Virus record (IMG/VR): IMGVR_UViG_3300009034_000015
Coordinates: 17,630 to 81,629 of that record
Length of the DNA: 64,000 nucleotides
Direction: 5' to 3' (one strand)
From: a virus
Below the pieces are notes generated by a model. The model saw only the letters and a program-made list of their open reading frames with translations. It made no database searches and was not told the origin of the DNA. The first letter of the stretch is position 1, and every line of letters begins with the position of its first letter. Of this stretch, positions 38,079 to 46,369 are shown in pieces. A program made the translations under genes and the position numbers.

Positions 38079-40780
38079 TAAAATAATTCCTCAAAAAATT
38101 TAACCCGCTTTGGATGATTCTTAATAAACTTTTTATTACCTTCTAACCATAAACTAAAAGAATGTGAAAAATCTTCAAAATCAGATTTTAAATAACCTTC
38201 TGGTAAATCTAATGCAGTAAACTTTTCCTTACTAACAAGTGATTTAAAACTATTAGCAGTAGTAGGATTAGTAATTGCGTAAGCATGTCCAAATTCATGA
38301 TATAAAGTTAAAGCATCAGCGTCTTTATATAACTTTACATTTTTTCCTATATCACAAGTTCCAGTAATATTAGCTTTACCCCAAGGAGTTTTAGCTGTTT
38401 CTTTTTTGCCATAAATCTTAACCGAGTTAACAGCTTTCTGAACTTCTTTTGGCATTTCTCTAAAACTTTCTATTAACAAAGCTTCAGGGAAAACTTTTTC
38501 ACCACCTTCTAAAAATTGCATTCTTGGATATATAGAATTACTAATAAATTTTACTTCTGGATCAAACTCTACTACACAATAACAATATCCATTACATCTT
38601 GAAGTTCCATCACCAGGCCAGGCAGGTAAATCATGTCGGGTTTTATAAGGATTACCAGCTTCAAAATCTGCACAATCAGGGCAAGACTTTCCAGATGTAG
38701 TTCTCCAGAAACACACAGAAACATCCCACTCAGAAGCAGTTACTTGTTTTTTAACTGGTTTTAATCCAAGCCTTTCTCTTGCTTCTATTTCAGTATCAAT
38801 AGCTTTTCCTATTTCTTCTCCAAATACTGCATTAGCAACAGACCAAATAGCTGCACTGTATAAATTTACACGATAATCTAAACCTTTAACTGATTTAGTA
38901 ACCGCTTCTTTAGTTTTTTTAATATCTACATTTTCTTTATATAATAAATCTAAATCATCAGTTAATCGTTTATTAAGGTTTTTAAATAACTTCTTTCTTA
39001 AAAACTCCTCATTCCATTTTAATCGCTCTTTAATTATTTTTCTAATCTCTTGATTAGTCAAATAAGTTTCTCCAGTAATTTCAGATGCTGCTTTCTGAGC
39101 TACTCTTGCAGTATGATAAAAATATTTTTCTGCTAATTTAAGCCAGTTTGTTAAACATATATCAGTCTGCTTATTTATTTCCTTTATACCCTGGGTTTTA
39201 GCTCCTTCAAACTTTGTAAAGAATTTAATTACATTATCAGTCATTCTATCCCAATAACCAGATAATTTATTATTATAATTCTTTTTAACATTTAAAACTT
39301 TTTCAACAGGCAAAACCACTTTGCCTTTTAAATCATCTATTTCTTTTTGTGTAAGTTCTGCAACTTCTTCAAATTCTTCTGCTGAATCACCCTCTAATAA
39401 CTGTAAAACCTTTTCACTTTCACCACTTTCATCTACCTCTTCAGAATCTATTCCCTCTTCATCAACACCAATTACATCTTTTTCTGAAGCTAATATTTTA
39501 CCAAGTTTAATTACCTTATTGCCTACTATTAATAAATGTTGATCTCCTCCAGGAACTTCAGATAAACCACGCTTTTTCCTTACTTCATTTAATGTCTTAA
39601 CTCCAGAATGAAAATAAATTTTAGAAGTCTTAGCTTGAGTTTCATCTTCCTCAATCTCTTCTAATTCCCATTTAAAATAAACATCATTATATAATTCTGG
39701 TAAAATTTCAGTATTAATATAATAAGCAATTAATTTAGCAATAGGAATTATTAAACGGCTCTTACCTAAAAATCTTTGCTCCTTAGCTGTTGCCTTTGGA
39801 ACATCCTGGGTAGAACCCATCTCGACTGGCATTAAGCCAAAATTTCTCCAGATAATCCTTTCAATAACTAGCATCAACTCCTCTAATTGCATATCTCTAT
39901 TAGGTTGATGAAAAGGAATCCATTGAGCTTTACCATCAGTTCCATAAACTACTCTTATTTTAAATAGATTACCTTTATATTGTTTAAATTGTGCTTTCGC
40001 TCTTTCATAAGCATCTACACTTACTGGCCCAAGATCAAGAACCCCAGGTGGTATTTCATCTTCTGTAAAACTATCGCATATATGTTTAATAGATTGCATT
40101 AAAGCTGCAACCTCATCAATAATAGATTCTATAATAGGAAGGCCATAAAGATTATGAGTAACAGGATGTAAAATTATATCTACTATATCTTGTGATCTAA
40201 AATTAACATCATTCTCGGCCATATAATCGCCTTCTTGAACATAACCAAGAATAACCCCATGAATATCTGCCTTTGGTTTTATTGTAGCTACATCCCTCGC
40301 CCATAGCTCTACTAAATGACCTTTTAAATTTCTAACTTTTTCAATCTTACCAGTATCACAAACTAATAAATCATTTAACATCTTTGACATTAATTGTTGA
40401 AAATTCTCTTGATTAACATTAGGATTGTTTAATAACTCAGTAGCCTCAGTTACATGAGCATCATCTACATCTTTATTTTTCTTAACTATATTCCAATCTA
40501 AAGTAGAAACAGTTCTTACTATATTATCAACAGCAGGTCTAACGGCAGAAGATTGATGATATATATCTCTTAACCTTTCGTAACTAAGTAATTTACCTGT
40601 TCTTGAAATACTCTCATCTTCACTAAGTTTCATTAAACCAGTTTGTAAACCTTTAACTTCTCCTCTCAATCTTCTGTTCTGGCTATCAACAGCAGTAATC
40701 TGTTCAGATAATTTATCAATCTTACTTGATTGCTTTTTAACTAATTCTTTTGTTTCGTCTCTAAAAAATGGTATTTTCAT
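38078..40780 (-). CDS. portal-MuF-zincin fusion protein
   Basis: The protein has 900 residues; ATG 40780 directly follows the terminase stop, so the longer upstream frame is not used. Residues 1-430 are a portal protein (YERLRDIYHQSSAVRPAVDN, YGLPIIESIIDEVAALMQS, FGLMPVEMGST). About 560-740 is a MuF-type head morphogenesis domain with CFWRTTSGKSCPDCADFEAG and RCNGYCYCVVEF. The C-terminus (about 780-900) has YHEFGHAYA (HEFGH at 828-832) and a later acidic DFEDFSHSF, the zincin metallopeptidase pattern. MuF proteins carry C-terminal toxin or effector domains in many phages. Fusion to the portal would put it at the DNA entry vertex, ready for injection. Confidence 0.8.
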   Translation of the reverse strand: MKIPFFRDETKELVKKQSSKIDKLSEQITAVDSQNRRLRGEVKGLQTGLMKLSEDESISRTGKLLSYERLRDIYHQSSAVRPAVDNIVRTVSTLDWNIVKKNKDVDDAHVTEATELLNNPNVNQENFQQLMSKMLNDLLVCDTGKIEKVRNLKGHLVELWARDVATIKPKADIHGVILGYVQEGDYMAENDVNFRSQDIVDIILHPVTHNLYGLPIIESIIDEVAALMQSIKHICDSFTEDEIPPGVLDLGPVSVDAYERAKAQFKQYKGNLFKIRVVYGTDGKAQWIPFHQPNRDMQLEELMLVIERIIWRNFGLMPVEMGSTQDVPKATAKEQRFLGKSRLIIPIAKLIAYYINTEILPELYNDVYFKWELEEIEEDETQAKTSKIYFHSGVKTLNEVRKKRGLSEVPGGDQHLLIVGNKVIKLGKILASEKDVIGVDEEGIDSEEVDESGESEKVLQLLEGDSAEEFEEVAELTQKEIDDLKGKVVLPVEKVLNVKKNYNNKLSGYWDRMTDNVIKFFTKFEGAKTQGIKEINKQTDICLTNWLKLAEKYFYHTARVAQKAASEITGETYLTNQEIRKIIKERLKWNEEFLRKKLFKNLNKRLTDDLDLLYKENVDIKKTKEAVTKSVKGLDYRVNLYSAAIWSVANAVFGEEIGKAIDTEIEARERLGLKPVKKQVTASEWDVSVCFWRTTSGKSCPDCADFEAGNPYKTRHDLPAWPGDGTSRCNGYCYCVVEFDPEVKFISNSIYPRMQFLEGGEKVFPEALLIESFREMPKEVQKAVNSVKIYGKKETAKTPWGKANITGTCDIGKNVKLYKDADALTLYHEFGHAYAITNPTTANSFKSLVSKEKFTALDLPEGYLKSDFEDFSHSFSLWLEGNKKFIKNHPKRVKFFEELF

Positions 40781-40781
40781 T

Positions 40782-42254
40782 TTAGTCCCAATCATCTATC
40801 CCAGAAAAATTTAAATTATCAGAAGAAACTTCATCAGCTAACAAAATAGAATCAATAACATCATTATACTGACCTGGAAAAGAAGTAAATTCTTCAACCA
40901 CATAATTCATAGATGATCTAATAAAAAACTTTTTATTCTCTATTGTAGGTTGTAATTTCATTGCTCTTGATTCTGGATCAAGATTATGAAATATAGATTT
41001 TACTGGAATATCTGTCCTATCAATAAAAAAATTAGCTAATACTTTTTGATAAGCATTACCTTCAATACCAACAATAGTTGGTTTAAACCTATCATTTTTT
41101 TCTTTTATTAATTTTATTTGCCTATCTAAACCTATAAATCCACGATAATAATCTAAGAGATACCTATTGCCATCCATATCCTTACCAATAGTAGAATGAG
41201 CAAAAGCACTCCCATCAGTTGATTCAGTAGCAGGATCAACTCCTTGGAATACTCTAAGAGATTCTTGAAATCTTATTTTCCTTCCATCCGGTAATGTTAC
41301 TATCTTATCCATATCTTCATCGTTATAAAATCTAAACCATTTTTCCTTAAACATCTTTTCTTTAAGTGCAGCAACATCATTTAAATACTGTAAGTTAAAT
41401 TTAATACTACCTTTTTCACGCTTTAAAGCTTTTAAAAATTGTAATGGAAACTTAGAAGGGAATAATGCTCTTTCTTTTTTACCTTCTTTTATAATTGCTT
41501 TTTCAACTACTATCTGATAATCTTTAAACCTACTTTTATTATGTTTAATTATATATCCATATAAATCAAATAAATGCCAACGAGTTCCTATTATTATTAA
41601 TTGACCACCAGGCTCAAGAATATCAGGCAATGATAAAAAGAAATCAATTACCTTTTGCCTTTCTGTCGGTGTCCTACTATTACCAAAGCTAACAGGATCA
41701 TCAAGAATAATTAAATCAGCATGCTCAGAAACAATTTCTTGTCCTATTCCAACAGCTTCAATAGTAGGTTCTTTTAACTCCGCCCTTCTCCTTGATATAA
41801 TAATTGTATTCTCTGTCCATTTATCTGCTAACTCATCTAAGTTACCATAGCAAGCTCTAAATAAAAGATTACCTTTTATATGACCTTTTATTGCTCTTAA
41901 ATAATTTTTTGCATTCTTTCCAATAGCATGAATTAATAAAACCCTCAAATCTCGATTCTTAATTATTCTCTGTAAAACATATCCAATAGTAATAAGTGTA
42001 GTTTTTAAATGACCTCTTGGGGCTAAAAATAAAATTCTTCTTTGATTAGGAACAATTTGCTTTGACCATTCCTTATGAGGCTGAACTGCTATCTGGTTAT
42101 AACCAAGTATAAATTTTGTAAAGTAATATAAATCATTAAGCCCTCGCTTTGCAATATAAACAAACTTAGCAAGGGCTTGAAGTTTAATAATATATAAATA
42201 TTCATTAGAATCAATGAATAGTTTCTTTACTCTTTTGTAAATCTTCTTCTGCAA
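40782..42254 (-). CDS. terL: terminase large subunit
   Basis: The protein has 490 residues, starting at a TTG with AGGGAG upstream, overlapping the small subunit by 44 nt; no ATG occurs in the N-terminal region. Walker A-like APRGHLKTT and Walker B ADLIILDDPV form the ATPase. GVDPATESTDGSAF, GIEGNAYQK and QYNDVIDSILLA provide the acidic residues of the RNase H-like nuclease. It packages DNA into the prohead through the portal encoded next. Confidence 0.9.
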   Translation of the reverse strand: MQKKIYKRVKKLFIDSNEYLYIIKLQALAKFVYIAKRGLNDLYYFTKFILGYNQIAVQPHKEWSKQIVPNQRRILFLAPRGHLKTTLITIGYVLQRIIKNRDLRVLLIHAIGKNAKNYLRAIKGHIKGNLLFRACYGNLDELADKWTENTIIISRRRAELKEPTIEAVGIGQEIVSEHADLIILDDPVSFGNSRTPTERQKVIDFFLSLPDILEPGGQLIIIGTRWHLFDLYGYIIKHNKSRFKDYQIVVEKAIIKEGKKERALFPSKFPLQFLKALKREKGSIKFNLQYLNDVAALKEKMFKEKWFRFYNDEDMDKIVTLPDGRKIRFQESLRVFQGVDPATESTDGSAFAHSTIGKDMDGNRYLLDYYRGFIGLDRQIKLIKEKNDRFKPTIVGIEGNAYQKVLANFFIDRTDIPVKSIFHNLDPESRAMKLQPTIENKKFFIRSSMNYVVEEFTSFPGQYNDVIDSILLADEVSSDNLNFSGIDDWD

Positions 42255-42735
42255 TTTCTCCCTCTAATCTTATTTTCTTGCCTCCAGGTATATTACCAGT
42301 TTTAATAAATTGTTTTAAAGCAGTTGGAGACATATTCTCAATCATTTGCATATAGGGCGGAATATCCTCTTTTCCTTCTATCTCACCAGAAGGAACGGTT
42401 GGAGTAAAAATCCCCTGTATCTTTGCTATTGAATCTTCTGCTTGTAAACAAATTTTTAAATCCTCTAATTCCCAGGCTTTATTAAATATCTTTAAACGCC
42501 TTTTAACCGCCCTTTCTTTTGCCTTATCTATATCATCATTTCCCTCAAGTGCTTGGCGTTGATATAAAATCTTTTTTGCATCTTTAATATAGTTTCTAAT
42601 CTGCCTCGGTAATAACCGATAACGCTTACCAAAATAAACCTCTATCTCTTTAGCCCGCATCCCTTCTTGGATACAATCAGCAATTTCTTCAACTCTTAAT
42701 TGATACTCAGTAGAATGTTTTTGTTTTTTACTCAT
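42211..42735 (-). CDS. terS: terminase small subunit
   Basis: The protein has 174 residues. The N-terminal helix-turn-helix is EIADCIQEGMRAKEIEVYFG, followed by RQIRNYIKDAKKI and a C-terminal linker (IRLEGEIAEEDLQKSKETI). Small terminases recognise packaging sites. It is directly upstream of TerL and shares a long overlap with it. Confidence 0.82.
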   Translation of the reverse strand: MSKKQKHSTEYQLRVEEIADCIQEGMRAKEIEVYFGKRYRLLPRQIRNYIKDAKKILYQRQALEGNDDIDKAKERAVKRRLKIFNKAWELEDLKICLQAEDSIAKIQGIFTPTVPSGEIEGKEDIPPYMQMIENMSPTALKQFIKTGNIPGGKKIRLEGEIAEEDLQKSKETIH

Positions 42736-43189
42736 CTATAACTTTTTCTGGCATTAGCTCATAACCACCAATACTAAATAAAAGAAACTGCCTCGCATTC
42801 AAATCCCCAGAACCAGATAATCTAACTCCGTATCCTATATTTACTAAGCAAGTTTTACCTTTCTGTAAAAACCCTAAATTAAGTGAAACTGATAAATCAA
42901 CCCTATCTGCATTCACTCCTTCCAGATAAGAATAAACCCCTATATCAAAATCTAGAAGATTGGGCTTTTCTTTAGAGATATAATAAATGGTTCCCTTGAC
43001 TCCAATACCTAAACCTGAATTTAAGACTATATCAAGCTCACCATCATTAATATCCTCATCCATCTTTAGGTTTCCTACCTTAATCAAACCAGCAGATAAG
43101 GCGCTATCAACACTAACATCCTTTGCTTCTCCCTTGCCAACGAATCCTAATAAAAGGATTACTACCAGCATTCCAATTAGTTTCTTCAT
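42728..43189 (-). CDS. secreted protein with signal peptide
   Basis: The protein has 153 residues. MKKLIGMLVVILLLGFVGKG then EAKD is a signal peptide with an Ala-Lys cleavage zone. The mature part is beta-rich (GLGIGVKGTIYYISKEK, VSLNLGFLQKGKTCLVNIGY) and could be an outer-surface beta-barrel or a Gram-negative envelope protein. It is followed closely by TerS and preceded by two small membrane-associated genes. A role in superinfection or lysis is possible; the export signal suggests envelope localisation. Confidence 0.65.
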   Translation of the reverse strand: MKKLIGMLVVILLLGFVGKGEAKDVSVDSALSAGLIKVGNLKMDEDINDGELDIVLNSGLGIGVKGTIYYISKEKPNLLDFDIGVYSYLEGVNADRVDLSVSLNLGFLQKGKTCLVNIGYGVRLSGSGDLNARQFLLFSIGGYELMPEKVIDE

Positions 43190-43192
43190 TTT

Positions 43193-43384
43193 TTAACTCC
43201 TTTCTGTTAAATAATTAAAATTAAACTCTACCCAGAAAATTTTCTGAAGTAATTTAAAAATAGGTTTTATTATAAATCTCAAAATTGTTAATCTAAAAAT
43301 AAATAATTTTAATCCCTTTATTTTTACTTCTACAGGAATAACGATATTTTTCTTAACTTTCTTTAAATCAATTTCTGCTTTCAT
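43193..43384 (-). CDS. small membrane-associated protein
   Basis: The protein has 63 residues. A basic N-terminus is followed by a hydrophobic helix (GLKLFIFRLTILRFIIKPIF) and a basic end. It lies between the coiled-coil protein and the secreted protein. It may be a lysis-accessory membrane protein; no family is recognised. Confidence 0.5.
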   Translation of the reverse strand: MKAEIDLKKVKKNIVIPVEVKIKGLKLFIFRLTILRFIIKPIFKLLQKIFWVEFNFNYLTERS

Positions 43385-43744
43385 TTATTCTCCTATTCCA
43401 AATACTGTTTTTATAAAAGACATTATCAATCCTCCGCCTCCTCCAAGACTCCCTGCCGTTAACCTATCTTTCAATTTATTATTTTTTAATTTTTCTAACT
43501 CTTTTTCTGCATTCTCTAATCTAACTTCTTGTTCTATATTATTCATCTGAATTTCTTGTAGTGTATCTTTCATCCCTTCTGTATCTGATTTAATATCAGC
43601 AAATTTACCATGCCCTTGTTTTAAATTAGTAATTACTTCTGCCTTAAACGAAGCCTGTTCTAATTTAACATCATTTAAACCAGTATTAACTTCTTTAATA
43701 TCAGTTTTCAGTTCACCGAATGCCTCTTTATATTCTTTGTCCAT
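43385..43744 (-). CDS. coiled-coil protein with C-terminal membrane-like segment (XhlA-like)
   Basis: The protein has 119 residues. A long coiled coil (ELKTDIKEVNTGLNDVKLEQ, NIEQEVRLENAEKELEKL) ends in SLGGGGGLIMSFIKTVFGIG. This layout (coiled coil, then one hydrophobic anchor) resembles XhlA-type lysis accessory proteins. It would belong to the lysis module with the two small membrane genes following. The repeated AT motif lies just before its start. Confidence 0.55.
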   Translation of the reverse strand: MDKEYKEAFGELKTDIKEVNTGLNDVKLEQASFKAEVITNLKQGHGKFADIKSDTEGMKDTLQEIQMNNIEQEVRLENAEKELEKLKNNKLKDRLTAGSLGGGGGLIMSFIKTVFGIGE

Positions 43745-43758
43745 TAGTTAACCCTTAT

Positions 43759-43774
43759 TTATTATAAATTATAA
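43759..43774 (-). promoter_or_regulatory. AT-rich motif TTATAATTTATAATAA before the XhlA-like start
   Basis: Exact 16-nt copy of the motif at 249-264, in the same position relative to the start codon. Candidate -10 region or operator. The rest of 43745-43878 is AT-rich, with no gene. Confidence 0.35.
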
Positions 43775-43878
43775 CTATACTTATATTCTAAATTAATTAC
43801 AGTTTATTATAAGTTTTTATTATTTATAATCATATAATTAAAAAAATAGTAGTAGTAGGCAGTAAAATAAATAACTTG

Positions 43879-44205
43879 CTATTGAGTTCTAATTACTTCT
43901 ATTGTCTTCCCTGCATCATTGCAGATATAGGCAACAGTATTAAAAAATACTGCAAACTCTTCACCGTTCTTATCTCTAAAAGTTAACCTAACAAACTCAA
44001 AAGGCTTTTTAGAGTAATCCCATTTACTTGGCAAAGCTTCTTCTCCTTCTACAGCTTCAGTGCTAAAAATATAGAAATCAGATTTTGAGCTTGCTTCATA
44101 CTCTTCTTTTGAGCCCCACTCCTCATAGGTATAATGAATCCTTAACCCAACTTCAAATATCCACCATCCTTGTTTATCTTCAGTAGTCTGCACTTTAATA
44201 AACAT
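43879..44205 (-). CDS. hypothetical protein
   Basis: The protein has 108 residues, mixed alpha/beta and acidic with aromatic segments (KQGWWIFEVGLRIHYTYEEW; SKKPFEFVRLTFRDKNGEEF). It is the last gene before the packaging block. No family is recognised. Confidence 0.65.
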   Translation of the reverse strand: MFIKVQTTEDKQGWWIFEVGLRIHYTYEEWGSKEEYEASSKSDFYIFSTEAVEGEEALPSKWDYSKKPFEFVRLTFRDKNGEEFAVFFNTVAYICNDAGKTIEVIRTQ

Positions 44206-44246
44206 CTGTCTTTCTCCTTTCTATCTACTACCTACTACTATTTTCT

Positions 44247-44510
44247 TTAACAAAGCCCAACAGGTTTTGGTCCATATCTAATTAAATCTTCTATTTGTTT
44301 TCTTTCTCCTAATAAATTAAAAATTCTCATTAGAATATAATTTTCTCCTGCACATAGTTTGGAGAGATTAGAAGTATTTGCTTTTAAAATACAAATAGTT
44401 TTTTCTAAATCATCAGACTCAAGATTATTATACTTGAAATTACAAATATAACCTTCTTCTTTTTCTTTTACCTTAATAGGTAAACCTGTTTCCATTTTCT
44501 TTAATTTCAT
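44247..44510 (-). CDS. hypothetical protein
   Basis: The protein has 87 residues. A basic/acidic N-terminus is followed by a helix-rich middle (DDLEKTICILKANTSNLSKL) and RIFNLLGERKQIEDLIRYG. It overlaps the neighbouring gene by 4 nt. No family is recognised. Confidence 0.6.
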   Translation of the reverse strand: MKLKKMETGLPIKVKEKEEGYICNFKYNNLESDDLEKTICILKANTSNLSKLCAGENYILMRIFNLLGERKQIEDLIRYGPKPVGLC

Positions 44511-44704
44511 TTTTTACTCCTTTCTGTTAAATAACTTCTTTCTATGCTTCTCCAAATATTAGTAGCATCATAAAACTTTCTTTGGGTTTTATCACATCTA
44601 AGACAATACCTAAAATCAGTGCAGAAAAAAGCAGGAGCAGGAATATAAATATATTTGAATTTATGAAGGTTAAATAAACAAAGTAACCATTTTATAAAAT
44701 TCAT
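44507..44704 (-). CDS. small Cys-containing hypothetical protein
   Basis: The protein has 65 residues. ATG 44704 has GGAGTAAAG directly before it; the longer TTG start is unnecessary. Cys residues at 9, 28, 34 and 37 (FFCTDFRYCLRCDKT) suggest metal binding. Its C-terminal YLTERS, like that of the 43193-43384 gene, comes from a shared stretch that also serves as the next ribosome site. Confidence 0.6.
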   Translation of the reverse strand: MNFIKWLLCLFNLHKFKYIYIPAPAFFCTDFRYCLRCDKTQRKFYDATNIWRSIERSYLTERSKK

Positions 44705-44761
44705 CTTTACTCCTTTCAAAATGAGGAAATAAGATATTATATATGGTAATTAAAAGTTAAT

Positions 44762-44871
44762 ATAAAGGTAACTAAAATTAAAACTGAGGTTATTAGAGTA
44801 TATATTTACTAGAAGTAAAACAAAGGTAATCTAAGTTATAATTGAGGTTAATAGACCATTTATATACTACC
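44762..44871 (-). repeat. pair of roughly 50-bp direct repeats with promoter-like core
   Basis: 44762-44811 and 44820-44871 are about 80 percent identical. On the minus strand each contains TAACCTCARTTWTAA then TTACCTTT, with TATATA-like sequence. They fill the 44705-44904 gap, which has no gene, and could be tandem promoters or regulator sites for the genes at 44.2-44.7 kb. Confidence 0.5.
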
Positions 44872-44904
44872 TACTACCTAAAAAAAATTTGTTTTAGTAT
44901 TTCA

Positions 44905-45243
44905 TTATTTAATCTTAATATCTATAACTTGATTAGTATCTAAAATTACCTTTCTACTTTTACCTTTTATATTCTCATCTATTAGTAAATATCTATTTCC
45001 AATCTGTATTATCTTTCCTGCTACGAAATCACTAATTGTCATAAATACTAACTTTGTTTTATATACATTCTCTTTACTACCAGTTAATCTAATAAGAAAC
45101 AATTCAAGTTCATTATAATTTACTTTATCTTCTTCCCATTCTTTTTGTAGCTCTAAATGCTCTTTATTCATTTTCTTACTTAGTTCTTTCATTTCCCATC
45201 CTTGTTCCACCTTTATTGATTCTCTTTTTTCATTTCTATTCAT
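44905..45243 (-). CDS. hypothetical protein
   Basis: The protein has 112 residues with a charged N-terminal coil (MNKEHLELQKEWEEDKVNYN) and a C-terminal beta region (KSRKVILDTNQVIDIKIK). It overlaps the small Cys gene upstream by 4 nt (ATGA). No family is recognised. Confidence 0.6.
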   Translation of the reverse strand: MNRNEKRESIKVEQGWEMKELSKKMNKEHLELQKEWEEDKVNYNELELFLIRLTGSKENVYKTKLVFMTISDFVAGKIIQIGNRYLLIDENIKGKSRKVILDTNQVIDIKIK

Positions 45244-45386
45244 TTACTTCTCCTTATCAATTCACATTCAGTTCTTTTAAACCTGTTTCTTATTAAAACA
45301 CATTTCTGATTAAACCTTTTAAATAACTTTGGCTTTATTTTACAGTTATTATATTTATCTAAGTAGATACAATCTATTTTATTCAT
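45240..45386 (-). CDS. small four-Cys protein
   Basis: The protein has 48 residues. Cys at 6, 15, 29 and 41 (DCIYLDKYNNC, CVLIRNRFKRTEC) form a spacing seen in small metal-binding or disulfide-free Cys-cluster proteins of viruses and microbes. An in-frame ATG at 45386 has no strong ribosome site, but the stop overlaps the next start. Confidence 0.5.
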   Translation of the reverse strand: MNKIDCIYLDKYNNCKIKPKLFKRFNQKCVLIRNRFKRTECELIRRSK

Positions 45387-45413
45387 AATGAATTAAGGTA
45401 TATGATAAGTATG

Positions 45414-45443
45414 CTTTATATATACTGTTACCTAAAACTTAAC
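45414..45443 (-). promoter_or_regulatory. promoter-like motif copy 1
   Basis: Minus strand GTTAAGTTTTAGGTAACAG, then TATATATAAAG. One of four similar copies in 45.41-45.78 kb that share GTTWARTTTTA and an AG-TATATA end, and another at 11111-11144. Confidence 0.45.
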
Positions 45444-45466
45444 TTTTATAAGGTTTACTCTATTAC

Positions 45467-45634
45467 CTATTTTAAAAATCTATTATCTCCTAAAATTAAA
45501 GCTACTCTTGCCTCTTTAGTTTTTAAACTTAATAATTCTTTTTCTATTTTCAATAACTCTTCTTTAAGCATTCTTTTCTTTTTACGCTTCAAATCCATTT
45601 TAAATCTTATCCAATATAATTTAAGCTCTAACAT
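45467..45634 (-). CDS. small helical hypothetical protein
   Basis: The protein has 55 residues, basic and coiled-coil-like (WIRFKMDLKRKKKRMLKEEL, IEKELLSLKTKE). AGAGAGG lies 5 nt before the ATG at 45634, immediately downstream of promoter-like copy 2. No family is recognised. Confidence 0.5.
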   Translation of the reverse strand: MLELKLYWIRFKMDLKRKKKRMLKEELLKIEKELLSLKTKEARVALILGDNRFLK

Positions 45635-45645
45635 CTTTATCCTCT

Positions 45646-45679
45646 CTTTTATATATACTCTGTTACCCTAAACTAAACA
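45646..45679 (-). promoter_or_regulatory. promoter-like motif copy 2
   Basis: Minus strand GTTTAGTTTAGGGTAACAG, AG, TATATATAAAAG. It lies directly upstream of the 45467-45634 gene. Confidence 0.45.
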
Positions 45680-45708
45680 TCTATCATATTTAACTAATTA
45701 CCAATAAT

Positions 45709-45731
45709 TCTCTGTATAGTAAAACTTAACA
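45709..45731 (-). promoter_or_regulatory. promoter-like motif copy 3
   Basis: Minus strand GTTAAGTTTTACTATACAG, AG, then AATT; the TATATA part is changed. It is 52 nt from copy 4. Confidence 0.35.
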
Positions 45732-45750
45732 TTTGGGCTTATCTATTAAC

Positions 45751-45784
45751 TACCTATATACTGTAGGATAAAACTAAACTTTTA
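45751..45784 (-). promoter_or_regulatory. promoter-like motif copy 4
   Basis: Minus strand GTTTAGTTTTATCCTACAG, TATATAGGTAGTTAA. It overlaps the end of the 45782-45991 gene. Confidence 0.45.
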
Positions 45785-45991
45785 AACCTTTCTAATAATT
45801 ACTTTTTGCTTTAAACAATCTAATACTCTATCTTTATTTAAATGCTTTTTAATAACCTCATTTAAATCTTTTCTTAAAACTTCTATTTCAATCCCTCGTT
45901 CTTCTAACTCTTTTTCTAAAAATGAAAAGCTATTTCCTCCATAAATAAAAAGCTCTAATAATTTCTTAATAGAAAAAGTTTTATAATCCAT
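45782..45991 (-). CDS. hypothetical protein
   Basis: The protein has 69 residues, alpha-helical (KLLELFIYGGNSFSFLEKEL, VLRKDLNEVIKKHLNKD), possibly an HTH or adaptor. Its last codons overlap promoter-like copy 4. No family is recognised. Confidence 0.55.
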   Translation of the reverse strand: MDYKTFSIKKLLELFIYGGNSFSFLEKELEERGIEIEVLRKDLNEVIKKHLNKDRVLDCLKQKVIIRKV

Positions 45992-45996
45992 AATAA

Positions 45997-46197
45997 TTAC
46001 TCCTTAGAATTAATCCCATTTCTAAAACCATCTCTTTTTCCTACTTCATATCCCTCTTTAAAACCTGACTGCCTTATTCTTTCTAAACATTTTTCACAGG
46101 GCTTAACCTCAATTAAATTCTCTCTTCTGATACTAATACTTGAGTTTAACTCTGTATTACAAGTATAACAAACTAATTCTATTTTAACCTCTGGCAT
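45997..46197 (-). CDS. zinc-ribbon protein
   Basis: The protein has 66 residues. CYTCNTELNSS (10-20) and PCEKCLERIR (33-42) give a C-x2-C ... C-x2-C ribbon, and a basic helical C-terminus follows. The start is a TAATG overlap with the gene upstream. DNA/RNA binding is plausible; function unknown. Confidence 0.6.
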   Translation of the reverse strand: MPEVKIELVCYTCNTELNSSISIRRENLIEVKPCEKCLERIRQSGFKEGYEVGKRDGFRNGINSKE

Positions 46198-46367
46198 TAT
46201 TCAAAACCTCTTTTAATATTTCCATTTTCTTTATAACTTTTCATTTTAACATTTCTTCTTTTAAATGTAACTTTAATATTAACATGAATTAAAAGTCTTA
46301 AAAAATTATAAAACCATCTTCCCTTTATCCTTTCAATTGGCCATCCAAGTTTATCTCTAAATAACAT
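46197..46367 (-). CDS. small basic protein
   Basis: The protein has 56 residues, basic and aromatic, beginning MLFRDKLGWPIERIKGRWFY. It is linked by a TAATG overlap to the zinc ribbon downstream. No ribosome site is evident. No family is recognised. Confidence 0.45.
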   Translation of the reverse strand: MLFRDKLGWPIERIKGRWFYNFLRLLIHVNIKVTFKRRNVKMKSYKENGNIKRGFE

Positions 46368-46369
46368 AA

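Noticed and set aside
45402-45671. Plus-strand 89-residue frame
   Set aside because: No ribosome site; composition is antisense-like; a minus-strand small gene with a good ribosome site (45467-45634) and promoter-like motifs occupies the region.
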